In this document: in pieces, positions 32,012 through 41,082 of the stretch | How positions within the stretch are numbered: position 1 is the stretch's first letter | Layout: each line of letters starts with the position of its first letter | Origin: Prolixibacteraceae bacterium | GTDB taxonomy: Bacteria > Bacteroidota > Bacteroidia > Bacteroidales > Prolixibacteraceae | Direction: 5' to 3' | DNA: 64,000 bases | NCBI GenBank assembly: GCA_029975525.1 | Contig: JARKOX010000128.1 | Coordinates: 1 to 64,000 of the forward strand | Notes under the pieces: model-generated | Told to the model about the DNA's origin: nothing | The model's database searches: none | The model's input: the letters and a program-made list of their open reading frames with translations, nothing else | Made by a program: the position numbers and the translations under genes

Positions 32012-33163
32012 TTAGTTTTTACGCACATAGAGCGATACCCAAAGGATGTAGAGCATGCAGGCGCCCACAACCGACAGGCTGGCAACCGGCCCCACGGTGG
32101 TGCTCACCAGTCCCATCACCAGGGGGATGACAGCGCCACCGGATACGGCCATAATGAGCAGCCCGGAAATTTCATTGGCCCGTTCGGGCATTTTCTCCAG
32201 GGCCAGCGAGAAAATGAGCGGAAACATATTACCGGCGCCCAGTCCGATGAGGAAAATGGCTGCAAACGCAACACCATTCGACGGGGCGAAAAAGATCCCC
32301 ACAATGCCCAGCAGCGCCAGCAAAACGATCAGCAAAAGGAAGAGGCGCGGCTGGATCACATTCAGGATAATAGCTCCCAGAAAGCGGGAGATGGTTTCAC
32401 CGGCAAAGAAAAAGCTGATTCCGATCGCGGCCGTTTCCAGCGGCACGCCATATTTGGCAATCAGTACATTGGCAATATTGGTATTGATCGCCACTTCGGC
32501 CCCCACAATCAGAAAAATCGACAAGGCCATCAGGGCAACAAACCGATTTTTCAGCAAACCGAAACACGAGGCAAAGGAAGCCGGTTTCCGGTCGGGTTTG
32601 GTCTCCGGAATAGGAGTCAACGAAAGCCACAAAGCCGCCAGCAGCGAGGTGATTCCGTAAACGGCAAACACCAGCTTCCAGTTTCCCAGGCGGGCAGCCA
32701 TAAAAGTGGCAAGGAGGGGACCGGAAAAGGAGATAATCGCTTTGACAAACTGCGAGGTGCTCATAAAACTGGCCAGTTTGTCGGACGGGGTGACATCCTG
32801 CAGCAGCGGGTTGGCCGAAACCTGGATAACGGTATTCCCGATTCCCAGCAAAATAAACGAGGCAAACATCATGGCAAACGAGTAGTGAACGAACGGAAGC
32901 CCCAGGCCGATCGCCTGAATGAGCATGCCCACATTCAGCATGTTACGCTTGCCAAATTTATCCTGTAAAACGCCTGCCGGAACCGACAGGACAAAAAACC
33001 ACAGCAGCACCATCATGGGTAAAAACTGGGCGATAAAATCGGTCAGGGCAAAATCTTGTTTGACATATCCGGTGGCCACACCGATGATGTCCACAAATCC
33101 CATCACGATAAATGAAAAAAGTACCGGAAATATCTTCCGTAGATTGATTTTTGGTTGGTTCAT
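32012..33163 (-). CDS. MFS transporter (sugar porter, FucP-like)
   Basis: 383 aa, ~12 hydrophobic helices; FVDIIGVATGYVKQDF, GNTVIQVSANPLLQDV. Confidence 0.8.
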   Translation of the reverse strand: MNQPKINLRKIFPVLFSFIVMGFVDIIGVATGYVKQDFALTDFIAQFLPMMVLLWFFVLSVPAGVLQDKFGKRNMLNVGMLIQAIGLGLPFVHYSFAMMFASFILLGIGNTVIQVSANPLLQDVTPSDKLASFMSTSQFVKAIISFSGPLLATFMAARLGNWKLVFAVYGITSLLAALWLSLTPIPETKPDRKPASFASCFGLLKNRFVALMALSIFLIVGAEVAINTNIANVLIAKYGVPLETAAIGISFFFAGETISRFLGAIILNVIQPRLFLLLIVLLALLGIVGIFFAPSNGVAFAAIFLIGLGAGNMFPLIFSLALEKMPERANEISGLLIMAVSGGAVIPLVMGLVSTTVGPVASLSVVGACMLYILWVSLYVRKN

Positions 33164-33223
33164 ACGTATAGATTTTTTTTAGTAATTATCTATTTTTCAG
33201 TTTTTTGCAAGGATTGTTTTAAC

Positions 33224-35791
33224 CTATTCCTCGAGCAGGTTAACCTCTTTGGTTGCTCCTGATTTGGGGTTGATCCGCAACGTTTTGATCTCGAAAGGCG
33301 TAAAGCGGCCCCTCCACTGGCGACCGTTAAATCCAACGTGCAGGGTTGCCGTACCGTCGCGGCCGGCCAGCTCCACACAACGGACGATGAGATCGCTCCC
33401 GCTTTCGGCCTGTTTGACAGCCGTCACAATCACATTGGGCGAATCGACCGAAAGGAAAGAGCCGGATTTGGGCAGCGTTCCGCCATGAATGCCCTGGTAA
33501 ATGGCCAGCGGCGGGGCGCTGAACGCTTCGGCAATCCGCAGAATACCGCTCTCCTGCCAGCTTCCGCGGTGCGGCACCACCATCATCCGGAAGGTTTGGA
33601 TTCCCTGGTCCATCCAGAGGTATTCATTTTTCATATCGAGAACTTTCGGATTGTGGTGGGCAAAAACCGCTGCCCGGGCTACCGAAATCCGCAGGTCGTT
33701 CCCCTGCACGCTGTAACCGTATTTGGCGTCGTTGATAACGGTCAGTCCGAAAACCCCGCTGGTGCGCCGGCCGGTAACATCGATCCAGCGTTGCCCCGGA
33801 TCTTCCTTTCCGTTGGCTTCGCGAACGATAAACCCGTAAGGAGTTTCGTAGGTCGGCACCGGCGCCTCCACATCAACCGGGAAGGAAAATTTCAACATTT
33901 TCAAACGTTCGTGCCAGTCGAGCATCACCCTGGCCTCCAGGTTGCGCGAACCGGCATACAGGGTCCAGTCGATGGTCAGCGTCGAGGCGCCGTAGGTGGT
34001 CATTACCCGCATGGTGGCCCGGAGCGGTCCGTTTTCCAGTATCTTCAGGGTGGCATTTCCGAAAGCGCCAATCTCTTTTGAAAAACGTTGGATGTCGTGG
34101 CTCCAGGTGTCGCTCGGATCATCAATCACAATAGCCCGGCAACCGCTGTTTCCTCCGGCAAAAACCTCTTCTCCGGTCGTTTTGTCTGCCATCCCGAACG
34201 AACCGTCGTAAGAAAAAGTAACTCGGACCAGTTCGTTCTCCAGGCTGTTTTCAGCAGCAGTGGCCGTGACCTGGTGGTGGTAATCGCCACCGTCCCAAAG
34301 CCTGAGCTGCCGGTATCCCATCGCCGGAATTGCCGTTTCCACAACCAGCTTGCGGCGGGTACCGGTTTCCGACGATCCACCGGTCCACTGATGCGGCAGC
34401 GGATCCCCGTTTTCATCATCCACCCGCGAAGTTTTATGGTACTGCGTTCCCCAGTTAAAATCATATTCCACCTGAGCCCGTATATCCCAGGCATGCGGGT
34501 TGAACACCACCAGGTATTGCGAATCGGGATCTTCGGCGGCAATCTGCCACTCCAGCTTCTGAATGGCCAGGTAGGCGGCCTGGTGGGCCACATCCAGGGC
34601 AAACCCGTAACCTTCGCGGGCGGTTTGCGAATGGTCAAAAAGGGAGGTGCCGGCCAGGCTGTCGTGGAACTGGAGAAAGAGCACCCGCTGCCAGGCCGCA
34701 GTCAGCTCCTGCCGGGGATAATGGGCGCCCCACGCCAGGACTCCAAGGGCCGCGACCTTTTCGGCCGTAACCAGCGCAGTTTCTGCCTGCCGGTTTCCTT
34801 TTTTGATCTCCCACTCAGCCGTGTAACATCCTACGGCATGGTGCTGAAGATCGTCTTTGACTACTTCGAGCGACAGGTTTTTATCAGCCCTGATCTCTTC
34901 AAAATAGCGTTCGGGAGTACTGTAGAATACAACCGGAGCGCCTTTTTCTGCCTTTAATGCTTCGATTGACCGGATATTTTCCCGAGTAGCTCCTCCGCCA
35001 TGGTCACCTGCTCCGAAATAGTACATAAAACTCTTCACGGGCTGGTTCTGTACCTGTGCCAAAACCCGCTCCAGGCGATTTCGCACCACGCCGCTGTCGT
35101 TGTAGCTCTGCTGGATGCGGTAAGTCAACACGCGGGTTCCATCGGCGCCTTCCCACCAGAAGAGATCGGCAGGCAGCTCTTTTTCGTGGGGAGCGGGCCG
35201 CATGAAGATGTAGCTCTCCATCCCCTGTTTTTTGAGGATCTGTGGCAAAGTTCCAGCGTGTCCGAAAGAGTCGGGATTGAAAGCGATGAGAGCTTTCCGC
35301 CCAAACAGTTTCTGAAAGGTGAGCTGTCCGTACAACCCCTGTCTGACCAGCGCTTCGCCGCCGGGGATGTTTACGTCGGGCTCCACCCACCAGCCGCCCA
35401 TGAGGCACCAGCGCCCCTCTTCCACCCGTTGGCGGATCTTCTTCATCAGGCCGGGATCATTTTGAGCCACCCAGTGATAAAACTGCGCCGAGCTGCTGAT
35501 AAAACAGAAGTCCGGGGTTTCGTTCATGCGGTCGAGTGCCGACTGAAAAGTGCTGTGTACAATTGAAACCCCCTCGGTCCACGGCCAGAGCCACACCGGG
35601 TCGATATGCGCGTGGCCGATCATGTGAAACCGGAAAGCGGAAGCGTTGGCCGGCCAGGGCGTGGCCTGCCTGAGATCACCGGCCAGCAGTTTCGGGACCG
35701 GGGTGACAGCTAAAAAAGCCGCGCCGGCAGCAGTCTGGCGGATAAAGGTTCGTCTGGAGATCCGGGGGCTGAAATTGGTTTTACGGTTCAT
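33224..35791 (-). CDS. GH38-type alpha-mannosidase with twin-arginine-like signal
   Basis: 855 aa; GHAHIDPVWLWPWTEG, GGWWVEPDVNIPGGEALVRQ, FNPDSFGHAGTLPQIL; N-terminus SRRTFIRQTAAGAAFLAVTP. Confidence 0.92.
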   Translation of the reverse strand: MNRKTNFSPRISRRTFIRQTAAGAAFLAVTPVPKLLAGDLRQATPWPANASAFRFHMIGHAHIDPVWLWPWTEGVSIVHSTFQSALDRMNETPDFCFISSSAQFYHWVAQNDPGLMKKIRQRVEEGRWCLMGGWWVEPDVNIPGGEALVRQGLYGQLTFQKLFGRKALIAFNPDSFGHAGTLPQILKKQGMESYIFMRPAPHEKELPADLFWWEGADGTRVLTYRIQQSYNDSGVVRNRLERVLAQVQNQPVKSFMYYFGAGDHGGGATRENIRSIEALKAEKGAPVVFYSTPERYFEEIRADKNLSLEVVKDDLQHHAVGCYTAEWEIKKGNRQAETALVTAEKVAALGVLAWGAHYPRQELTAAWQRVLFLQFHDSLAGTSLFDHSQTAREGYGFALDVAHQAAYLAIQKLEWQIAAEDPDSQYLVVFNPHAWDIRAQVEYDFNWGTQYHKTSRVDDENGDPLPHQWTGGSSETGTRRKLVVETAIPAMGYRQLRLWDGGDYHHQVTATAAENSLENELVRVTFSYDGSFGMADKTTGEEVFAGGNSGCRAIVIDDPSDTWSHDIQRFSKEIGAFGNATLKILENGPLRATMRVMTTYGASTLTIDWTLYAGSRNLEARVMLDWHERLKMLKFSFPVDVEAPVPTYETPYGFIVREANGKEDPGQRWIDVTGRRTSGVFGLTVINDAKYGYSVQGNDLRISVARAAVFAHHNPKVLDMKNEYLWMDQGIQTFRMMVVPHRGSWQESGILRIAEAFSAPPLAIYQGIHGGTLPKSGSFLSVDSPNVIVTAVKQAESGSDLIVRCVELAGRDGTATLHVGFNGRQWRGRFTPFEIKTLRINPKSGATKEVNLLEE

Positions 35792-35816
35792 AACTGATGG
35801 TTTAGTCGGTTGGTTT

Positions 35817-36473
35817 TTAGGAGGAATGGAGATCGCTGTTTCCGAAGAAATGGGCTTCCACCATCATACAAAGCGCATGATAAACCGGAAGCTGCAACTC
35901 CTGAACCCGCGCTGTTCTTTTCTCCGGAACATTAATCAGGAGGTCGCAGCGGTTTTTCATCTGCCCGCCTGTTTCGCCGGTGAGGCCAATTACCGTGAGA
36001 CCAAAAGCTTTGGCGGCAATGATGGCATCCACCACATTTTGGGAATTACCGGAAGTGCTGAGGGCAATTAAAATATCCCCGGCTTTTCCGTAGCCAGCCA
36101 CCTGCTGGGCAAAGACGAGGCTGGGATCGGTATCGTTGGCCACCGCCGTAACCAGCGCGCTGTGGGCCGCCAGGGAAATGGCCGGCAACCCCTGCTGCAA
36201 TTTCTCCGCCAGGTAGCTGCCCCGTTCGCCGCCGGATTTTATCAACGCCGCTTTCAACGGCTGGCTCAACGGCCGGTGGTGTTCGAATCCTTTCATCAGT
36301 TCACCCACGAGGTGGTCTGCGTCGGAACAGCTCCCGCCGTTGCCGCAAACCAACACTTTTCCTCCCTGTTCATAACAGCGGATCAGGCAACCGGCGGCTT
36401 CCAGCATGACTGCTTCCAGAGGGGCCAGCTGCGGAAATCTGGCTGACAATTCATTTAAAATTGCTGTTTTCAT
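35817..36473 (-). CDS. SIS-domain sugar-phosphate isomerase (GmhA-like)
   Basis: VLVCGNGGSCSDADHLVGELMKGF, LSTSGNSQNVVDAI; start set at internal MKTAILNEL, after the ROK stop. Confidence 0.85.
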   Translation of the reverse strand: MKTAILNELSARFPQLAPLEAVMLEAAGCLIRCYEQGGKVLVCGNGGSCSDADHLVGELMKGFEHHRPLSQPLKAALIKSGGERGSYLAEKLQQGLPAISLAAHSALVTAVANDTDPSLVFAQQVAGYGKAGDILIALSTSGNSQNVVDAIIAAKAFGLTVIGLTGETGGQMKNRCDLLINVPEKRTARVQELQLPVYHALCMMVEAHFFGNSDLHSS

Positions 36474-36483
36474 GTCCGGCGTA

Positions 36484-37473
36484 TTAAAATTTGTTTTCAT
36501 AGACCGCCACGCACAATGCGGCATAATCGCCAATCGAATCGCCCAGCTCGGCGGGTTTGATCTGACACACCTCCCGCGCTGCCGGAATCGCTTCCTGCCG
36601 GAGCACCTCTTCCACAACGGGTTGAAACAATTCCACATTCCGCGCATAAATACTGCCGATGACGATACATTCCGGGTTGAGGATATCGATCAGAACGGAG
36701 AGTCCCCTCCCAAGATATCCGGCTGAAATCCGGATAATTTCGAGGGCTGTCGAGTCGCCGGCACGGGCAGCCAGCGCCACGGCTTTGGCGTCAATTTCCC
36801 CGATTTTATCGGGTGAAGGGCAAAAATCAACCGGCTGGTTCTTTTGCCATTTTGCGGTTATCACCGACCGGGCGAGCTGGGCAATGCCGCCGCCGCTGCA
36901 AAAACCTTCGAACGAGCCGGCTTTTCCAAATCCGACCGGTCCGTCGGGGGCCAGCCGGATATGGCCCACTTCGCCGCCCAGGTCGTTGGTTCCGCTGTAG
37001 AGTTTTCCGCCCAGAATCAGTCCCGAGCCCATTCCGGTGCCGAAAGTGAGAAAGACCATGTTGCGGGTCCCTCTTCCGGCGCCCATCATCCACTCGGCCA
37101 GCGCGCAGGCGTTGGCGTCGTTCTGAAGCGCGGTTTCCACGCCATATTTTTGGCTGAAAATCTCCACAACCGGCACCCCGTCCCACCCCGGAAGGTTAGG
37201 CGGCGAATAGATCATCCCCCGGGCCGAATCGAGCGGTCCGCCACAACTGATGCCAATCCGCATCAGTTTGCTGTTGCCGAACTCTGCCAGCAGCCTGCCG
37301 ATATGCAGGTGAAATTCCGCCAGAATAGCCTGGTATCCCCTTTCAACACGGGTTTCAAAAAACACTTTTCTCCAGATGTGAAAGGACGCATCGCCAATTA
37401 CCACCGCACATTTGGTTCCGCCAATGTCCAGTCCAAGATATATTTCCCGGGGAAGCTCTTTTGCTTTGTTCAT
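36484..37473 (-). CDS. ROK family protein (sugar kinase-like)
   Basis: YLGLDIGGTKCAVVIGD, NDANACALAEW, FGTGMGSGLILGG, GGEVGHI; alternative start at 37491. Confidence 0.88.
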   Translation of the reverse strand: MNKAKELPREIYLGLDIGGTKCAVVIGDASFHIWRKVFFETRVERGYQAILAEFHLHIGRLLAEFGNSKLMRIGISCGGPLDSARGMIYSPPNLPGWDGVPVVEIFSQKYGVETALQNDANACALAEWMMGAGRGTRNMVFLTFGTGMGSGLILGGKLYSGTNDLGGEVGHIRLAPDGPVGFGKAGSFEGFCSGGGIAQLARSVITAKWQKNQPVDFCPSPDKIGEIDAKAVALAARAGDSTALEIIRISAGYLGRGLSVLIDILNPECIVIGSIYARNVELFQPVVEEVLRQEAIPAAREVCQIKPAELGDSIGDYAALCVAVYENKF

Positions 37474-37494
37474 ATTAGTTGGTTTATCCATTCA

Positions 37495-37508
37495 CTAAAT
37501 CGATTTAG
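37495..37508. promoter_or_regulatory. Candidate LacI-family operator (perfect 14-bp palindrome)
   Basis: CTAAATCGATTTAG with central CG, between the LacI and ROK genes. Confidence 0.6.
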
Positions 37509-37527
37509 CCTTGTGAGCAAAAAAAAA

Positions 37528-38559
37528 TTAAGCTCCGCACGATTTCCGCACGATGAACTCGGTTTTCAGTTTTATCTGCTGAAGTTTTGGTGCATTCTTG
37601 CGGGAAGGGTTGATTTCATTGAGCAGGACCTGAACCGCTTTTTTCCCGATTTCTGAAAGCGGCTGTCCGATAACGGTCACCGGGCTGACGCAAATTTTGT
37701 AGGCATCCACATTGTCGAAACTGACGACGGCCACATCCTCCGGAATCCGGAGCCCCAGCGCCGAAATACATTCAATTCCCATCACCCCGATTTTGCTGGT
37801 GGAAAAGAGAATGGCATCGGCTTTCCGGTCATTTTGGTCTCCGACCAGTTCGAGAATCGCCTTGTTGACATCGGTATTGTCGTGCGAAAAAGGTAAAATT
37901 TTGATCAGCTTTTCGTCGACCTGCAGCCCGTTATCGAGGAGGGCCTTTTGGTACCCCTCCGTACGCTCTTTCATGTTGACCAAGTCGAGGTTCAGCGTGA
38001 TATTGGCGATTTTTTTACGGCCCCGTGCAAGCAGATGGGTAGTGGCCCGGTAAGCGGCGTCCAGATTATCGACCACAATATAGCTGCACTCGATATCGGG
38101 AAAATAGCGATCGATCAGCACCACCGGGAGATGGGCCCGGAGGAGGGCGCGGATCTGCTCTTCGCTGTCGATCGTGGGCGAAATAATATACCCGTCCACC
38201 TGGCTCTGCTGCAGCATGGCAATCTGCTGTTTCGATTTTTCAGGGTTTTCATCAGAGCTGCAAAAGATGATCCGGTAACCGTAGCGCGCCGCTTCCTTCT
38301 CAATTTCGCGGCCCAGCTTCCCAAAAAACGGATTGGCAATATCGGCAATTATCAACCCGATGGTTTTGGTTTTGCCGGTACGCAACCCCTGGGCAATCCG
38401 GTTGGGCTGGTAATTCATCTCTTTGGCTGTTTCCAGCACTTTCCGACAAACTTCATCGCTGATCCGGAACTCTTTGCCCCGCCCGTTAAGAACAAACGAA
38501 ACCAGGGTTTTGGAAACCCCGAGCTGCTTCGCAATGTCATTAAGAGAGGTTTTTTTCAT
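37528..38559 (-). CDS. LacI family transcriptional regulator
   Basis: MKKTSLNDIAKQLGVSKTLVSFVLNGRGKEFRIS HTH; TIGLIIADIANPFFGKL. Confidence 0.94.
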   Translation of the reverse strand: MKKTSLNDIAKQLGVSKTLVSFVLNGRGKEFRISDEVCRKVLETAKEMNYQPNRIAQGLRTGKTKTIGLIIADIANPFFGKLGREIEKEAARYGYRIIFCSSDENPEKSKQQIAMLQQSQVDGYIISPTIDSEEQIRALLRAHLPVVLIDRYFPDIECSYIVVDNLDAAYRATTHLLARGRKKIANITLNLDLVNMKERTEGYQKALLDNGLQVDEKLIKILPFSHDNTDVNKAILELVGDQNDRKADAILFSTSKIGVMGIECISALGLRIPEDVAVVSFDNVDAYKICVSPVTVIGQPLSEIGKKAVQVLLNEINPSRKNAPKLQQIKLKTEFIVRKSCGA

Positions 38560-38858
38560 GTCTGTAGAACTGATTTTTTGTCTGGATCGATACATGGGTT
38601 TACCCAGCTTTTTCAAACAGGTTTCCATGTCATTCAAAATTAAGCGATCCGGCCGGGTTGCTTAAATAATAAATTGCCCTAAACTGATAACATTTTAACG
38701 GAAGTTTGCTTTGAATGCAACGTGATGAAATGGGGCATGCGTTTCACAACACCTGCTGACAGGTAAAAACCGCTATCCGACAGGATAAAAGTTTTTGACC
38801 GGCCTGCCTCGGAAAGGTTTAGAAAAGAGAAGAAAAAAAAGCTCGATTATCCTGGTGG

Positions 38859-39710
38859 TTACCTGAAATCTTTGCGGTAATCCGAAGGGGTTTTTCCCAT
38901 GATCACCTTAAAATAATGGTTAAAATTTGCGAGGTTGTTGTATCCGCACTCGTAACAAATCTGGGTGATCTGCTTGTCGGTTTCGGCCAGCAATTTGGCT
39001 GCAATCCCGATTCTGACGCTTTTCACGTAGTCCATGAAGGTTTGTTTGGTCTTCTTCTTAAAATAGCGGCAAAAGGAGCTGGGTTCCATGCAAACCAGCG
39101 ACGAGGCCTCACGCAGGTTAATTCCCTCCTGGATATTCTGAAATACGTACTCGTAAATTTTGTTGATCTGCTCGTAATCCTTGTCATACGAGTGGGGCAG
39201 CGAGGAGGGCAGCGCCAGGTATTCGCGGTCTTCAATCTGGATCAGGTAGCTGAATACTTTCAGCAGTTCGATGTACTGTTCCAGCCCTCTCAGGCTGACC
39301 ATTCTGCGGAGAATGTTGGCCGATTTTTCGGCCAGCGGCCCGTGAAAGAGGATGCCGCCGTCGGCGCTGTGCAGCAGGTCGGCAACCGGTTCCAGTTCGG
39401 GCATCTTAAAATAATCGGAAACAATCAGATTTTCGTAAAAGTGGGTTACAATACACTCCGGCTCCATCCCATCTTCAGTTTCGAGCACCTCCCAGCAGTG
39501 CATGATGTTTGGCCCCAGCAGCACCAGGTCGCCTTTGGTGTAACTCGAGATGTTGTTTCCCACAATACGACGGCCATATCCGGAAGTAATCAGGTTCAAT
39601 TCAAAATTTTTGTGTGAATGTACTTTGTCGGAATGAGGGTCCATCTTTAACCTTCGCGTGATAAACGAATGCTTTTGCGGCACAAAAATCTTTTCATAAA
39701 CGAACTCCAT
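38859..39710 (-). CDS. AraC family transcriptional regulator (cupin-like N-terminus)
   Basis: 283 aa; C-terminal ITQICYECGYNNLANFNHYFKVIMGKTPSDYRKDFR. Confidence 0.92.
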   Translation of the reverse strand: MEFVYEKIFVPQKHSFITRRLKMDPHSDKVHSHKNFELNLITSGYGRRIVGNNISSYTKGDLVLLGPNIMHCWEVLETEDGMEPECIVTHFYENLIVSDYFKMPELEPVADLLHSADGGILFHGPLAEKSANILRRMVSLRGLEQYIELLKVFSYLIQIEDREYLALPSSLPHSYDKDYEQINKIYEYVFQNIQEGINLREASSLVCMEPSSFCRYFKKKTKQTFMDYVKSVRIGIAAKLLAETDKQITQICYECGYNNLANFNHYFKVIMGKTPSDYRKDFR

Positions 39711-39855
39711 ACCTCTCCAGTTTAATCAGACAAAAATTTTAACCGAAAAATATAAATATATAAGCGAAATTCAAAGATCAAGTCAAATTTCAATGTAAAA
39801 CGAACAATATACAACAAAAAAGATGCGGTCTATTGATTTTTCTTTGTTGTACCCG

Positions 39856-39869
39856 TTAAATCGGTTTAG
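39856..39869. promoter_or_regulatory. Candidate LacI-type operator
   Basis: TTAAATCGGTTTAG, 12/14 to the 37495 palindrome, 50 nt upstream of the aldolase start. Confidence 0.45.
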
Positions 39870-39918
39870 CAAACCGGTTGAGAACGGCATAAACAGACAC
39901 TTATCAATCAAAAATAGT

Positions 39919-40833
39919 ATGAGAGCTTTATTTCACGGAATTATTCCACCAGTGGTTACTCCATTGCTCAGTAACGATGCACTTGATGAAGCGGGCCTCA
40001 GCAGGCTGATCGAACACATGCTTGCGGGCGGTGTTCACGGATTATTTCTGCTCGGCACGACCGGCGAGGCGACCAGTCTGAGTTACAAATTACGCGAGAA
40101 ATTTGTAAAGCTGGCCTGCAACCAGATCGGGAAAAGGGTACCGGTAATAGTAGGGATTACCGACACCTGCATTGAAGATTCGCTGAACATGGCCTCCTGC
40201 TACAAAGAGGCCGGCGCTGATGCCGTGGTTATTGCCCCCCCCTATTACATCCCCATTTCGCAGAGCGAAATGATGCAGTACCTGGAAGGCCTGGTACCGC
40301 AGTTGCCCCTCCCCTTTTTCCTTTACAACATGCCCGGCTACACCAAGCTGCACATGTCGGTTGAAACCGTCAACTTCGCCCGGGAGCTGGGGGCCCTCGG
40401 AATCAAAGACAGTTCGGGCGACCTGATGTATTTGTATACGCTGATTGATAAATTCAAAGACACTCCGGAATTTTCCATCTTCACGGGCACCGAGATCTTC
40501 ATTCCCGAGACCATTATGCACGGCGGCCACGGCGCGGTTGCCGGCGGCGCCAATATGTTCCCCCGCCTGTTTGTCGATTACTATGAAGCCGCCGTCCGTA
40601 AAGACTTCGAGCAGATCAGCCTGCTGCGCCAGATGGTGATGCAGATCTACAACACCGTTTACAATGTCGGCAAACACACGTCGAAGTACACCCTGGGCAC
40701 CAAGTGCGCCCTCTCGGTGATGGAAATCTGCAACGACTACGCCGCCCTGCCATTGCGCAAATTCGACGATGAAAAACGGGCCCGGATGCAACAATATATC
40801 CAGGAACTGAAAGAGAAATTGGTCTATATTTAA
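39919..40833 (+). CDS. DapA/NanA/KDG-aldolase superfamily protein
   Basis: GIIPPVVTPLL, LGTTGEATSLS, FFLYNMPGYTKLHMS, GIKDSSGD; start at internal MRALFHG. Confidence 0.88.
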   Translation: MRALFHGIIPPVVTPLLSNDALDEAGLSRLIEHMLAGGVHGLFLLGTTGEATSLSYKLREKFVKLACNQIGKRVPVIVGITDTCIEDSLNMASCYKEAGADAVVIAPPYYIPISQSEMMQYLEGLVPQLPLPFFLYNMPGYTKLHMSVETVNFARELGALGIKDSSGDLMYLYTLIDKFKDTPEFSIFTGTEIFIPETIMHGGHGAVAGGANMFPRLFVDYYEAAVRKDFEQISLLRQMVMQIYNTVYNVGKHTSKYTLGTKCALSVMEICNDYAALPLRKFDDEKRARMQQYIQELKEKLVYI

Positions 40834-40849
40834 TGTTCTCCAACAAAAA

Positions 40850-40890
40850 CCGGAACAGCCGGCACCACTTTCGGCTTTTGTTCCGGTTAT
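40850..40890 (+). terminator. Terminator-like hairpin after aldolase
   Basis: AACCGGAACA...TGTTCCGGTT. Confidence 0.55.
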
Positions 40891-41082
40891 TGCTATTTTG
40901 CTGACACCGGGAAATGTTTTTTCCGGCGCGTGACGGTCCAAAAGTCTTTTTTGCCGCAGCCAGCGAATTTTTTCGCAACTCCGGCTATCTTTAAGGCTGA
41001 GGAGTGCCATGAAAAGCTTCAGGCAGGAATTTCCCTGCCTGCTTCCTTCAACAAAATATTCAATTAACGATCAACTAATTCT

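Noticed and set aside
30019-36473. Standard LPS ADP-heptose biosynthesis (gmhA/hldE)
   Set aside because: The second half of the kinase fusion is HAD rather than a nucleotidyltransferase, and neighbours are GH38, MFS, ROK and LacI rather than glycosyltransferases.
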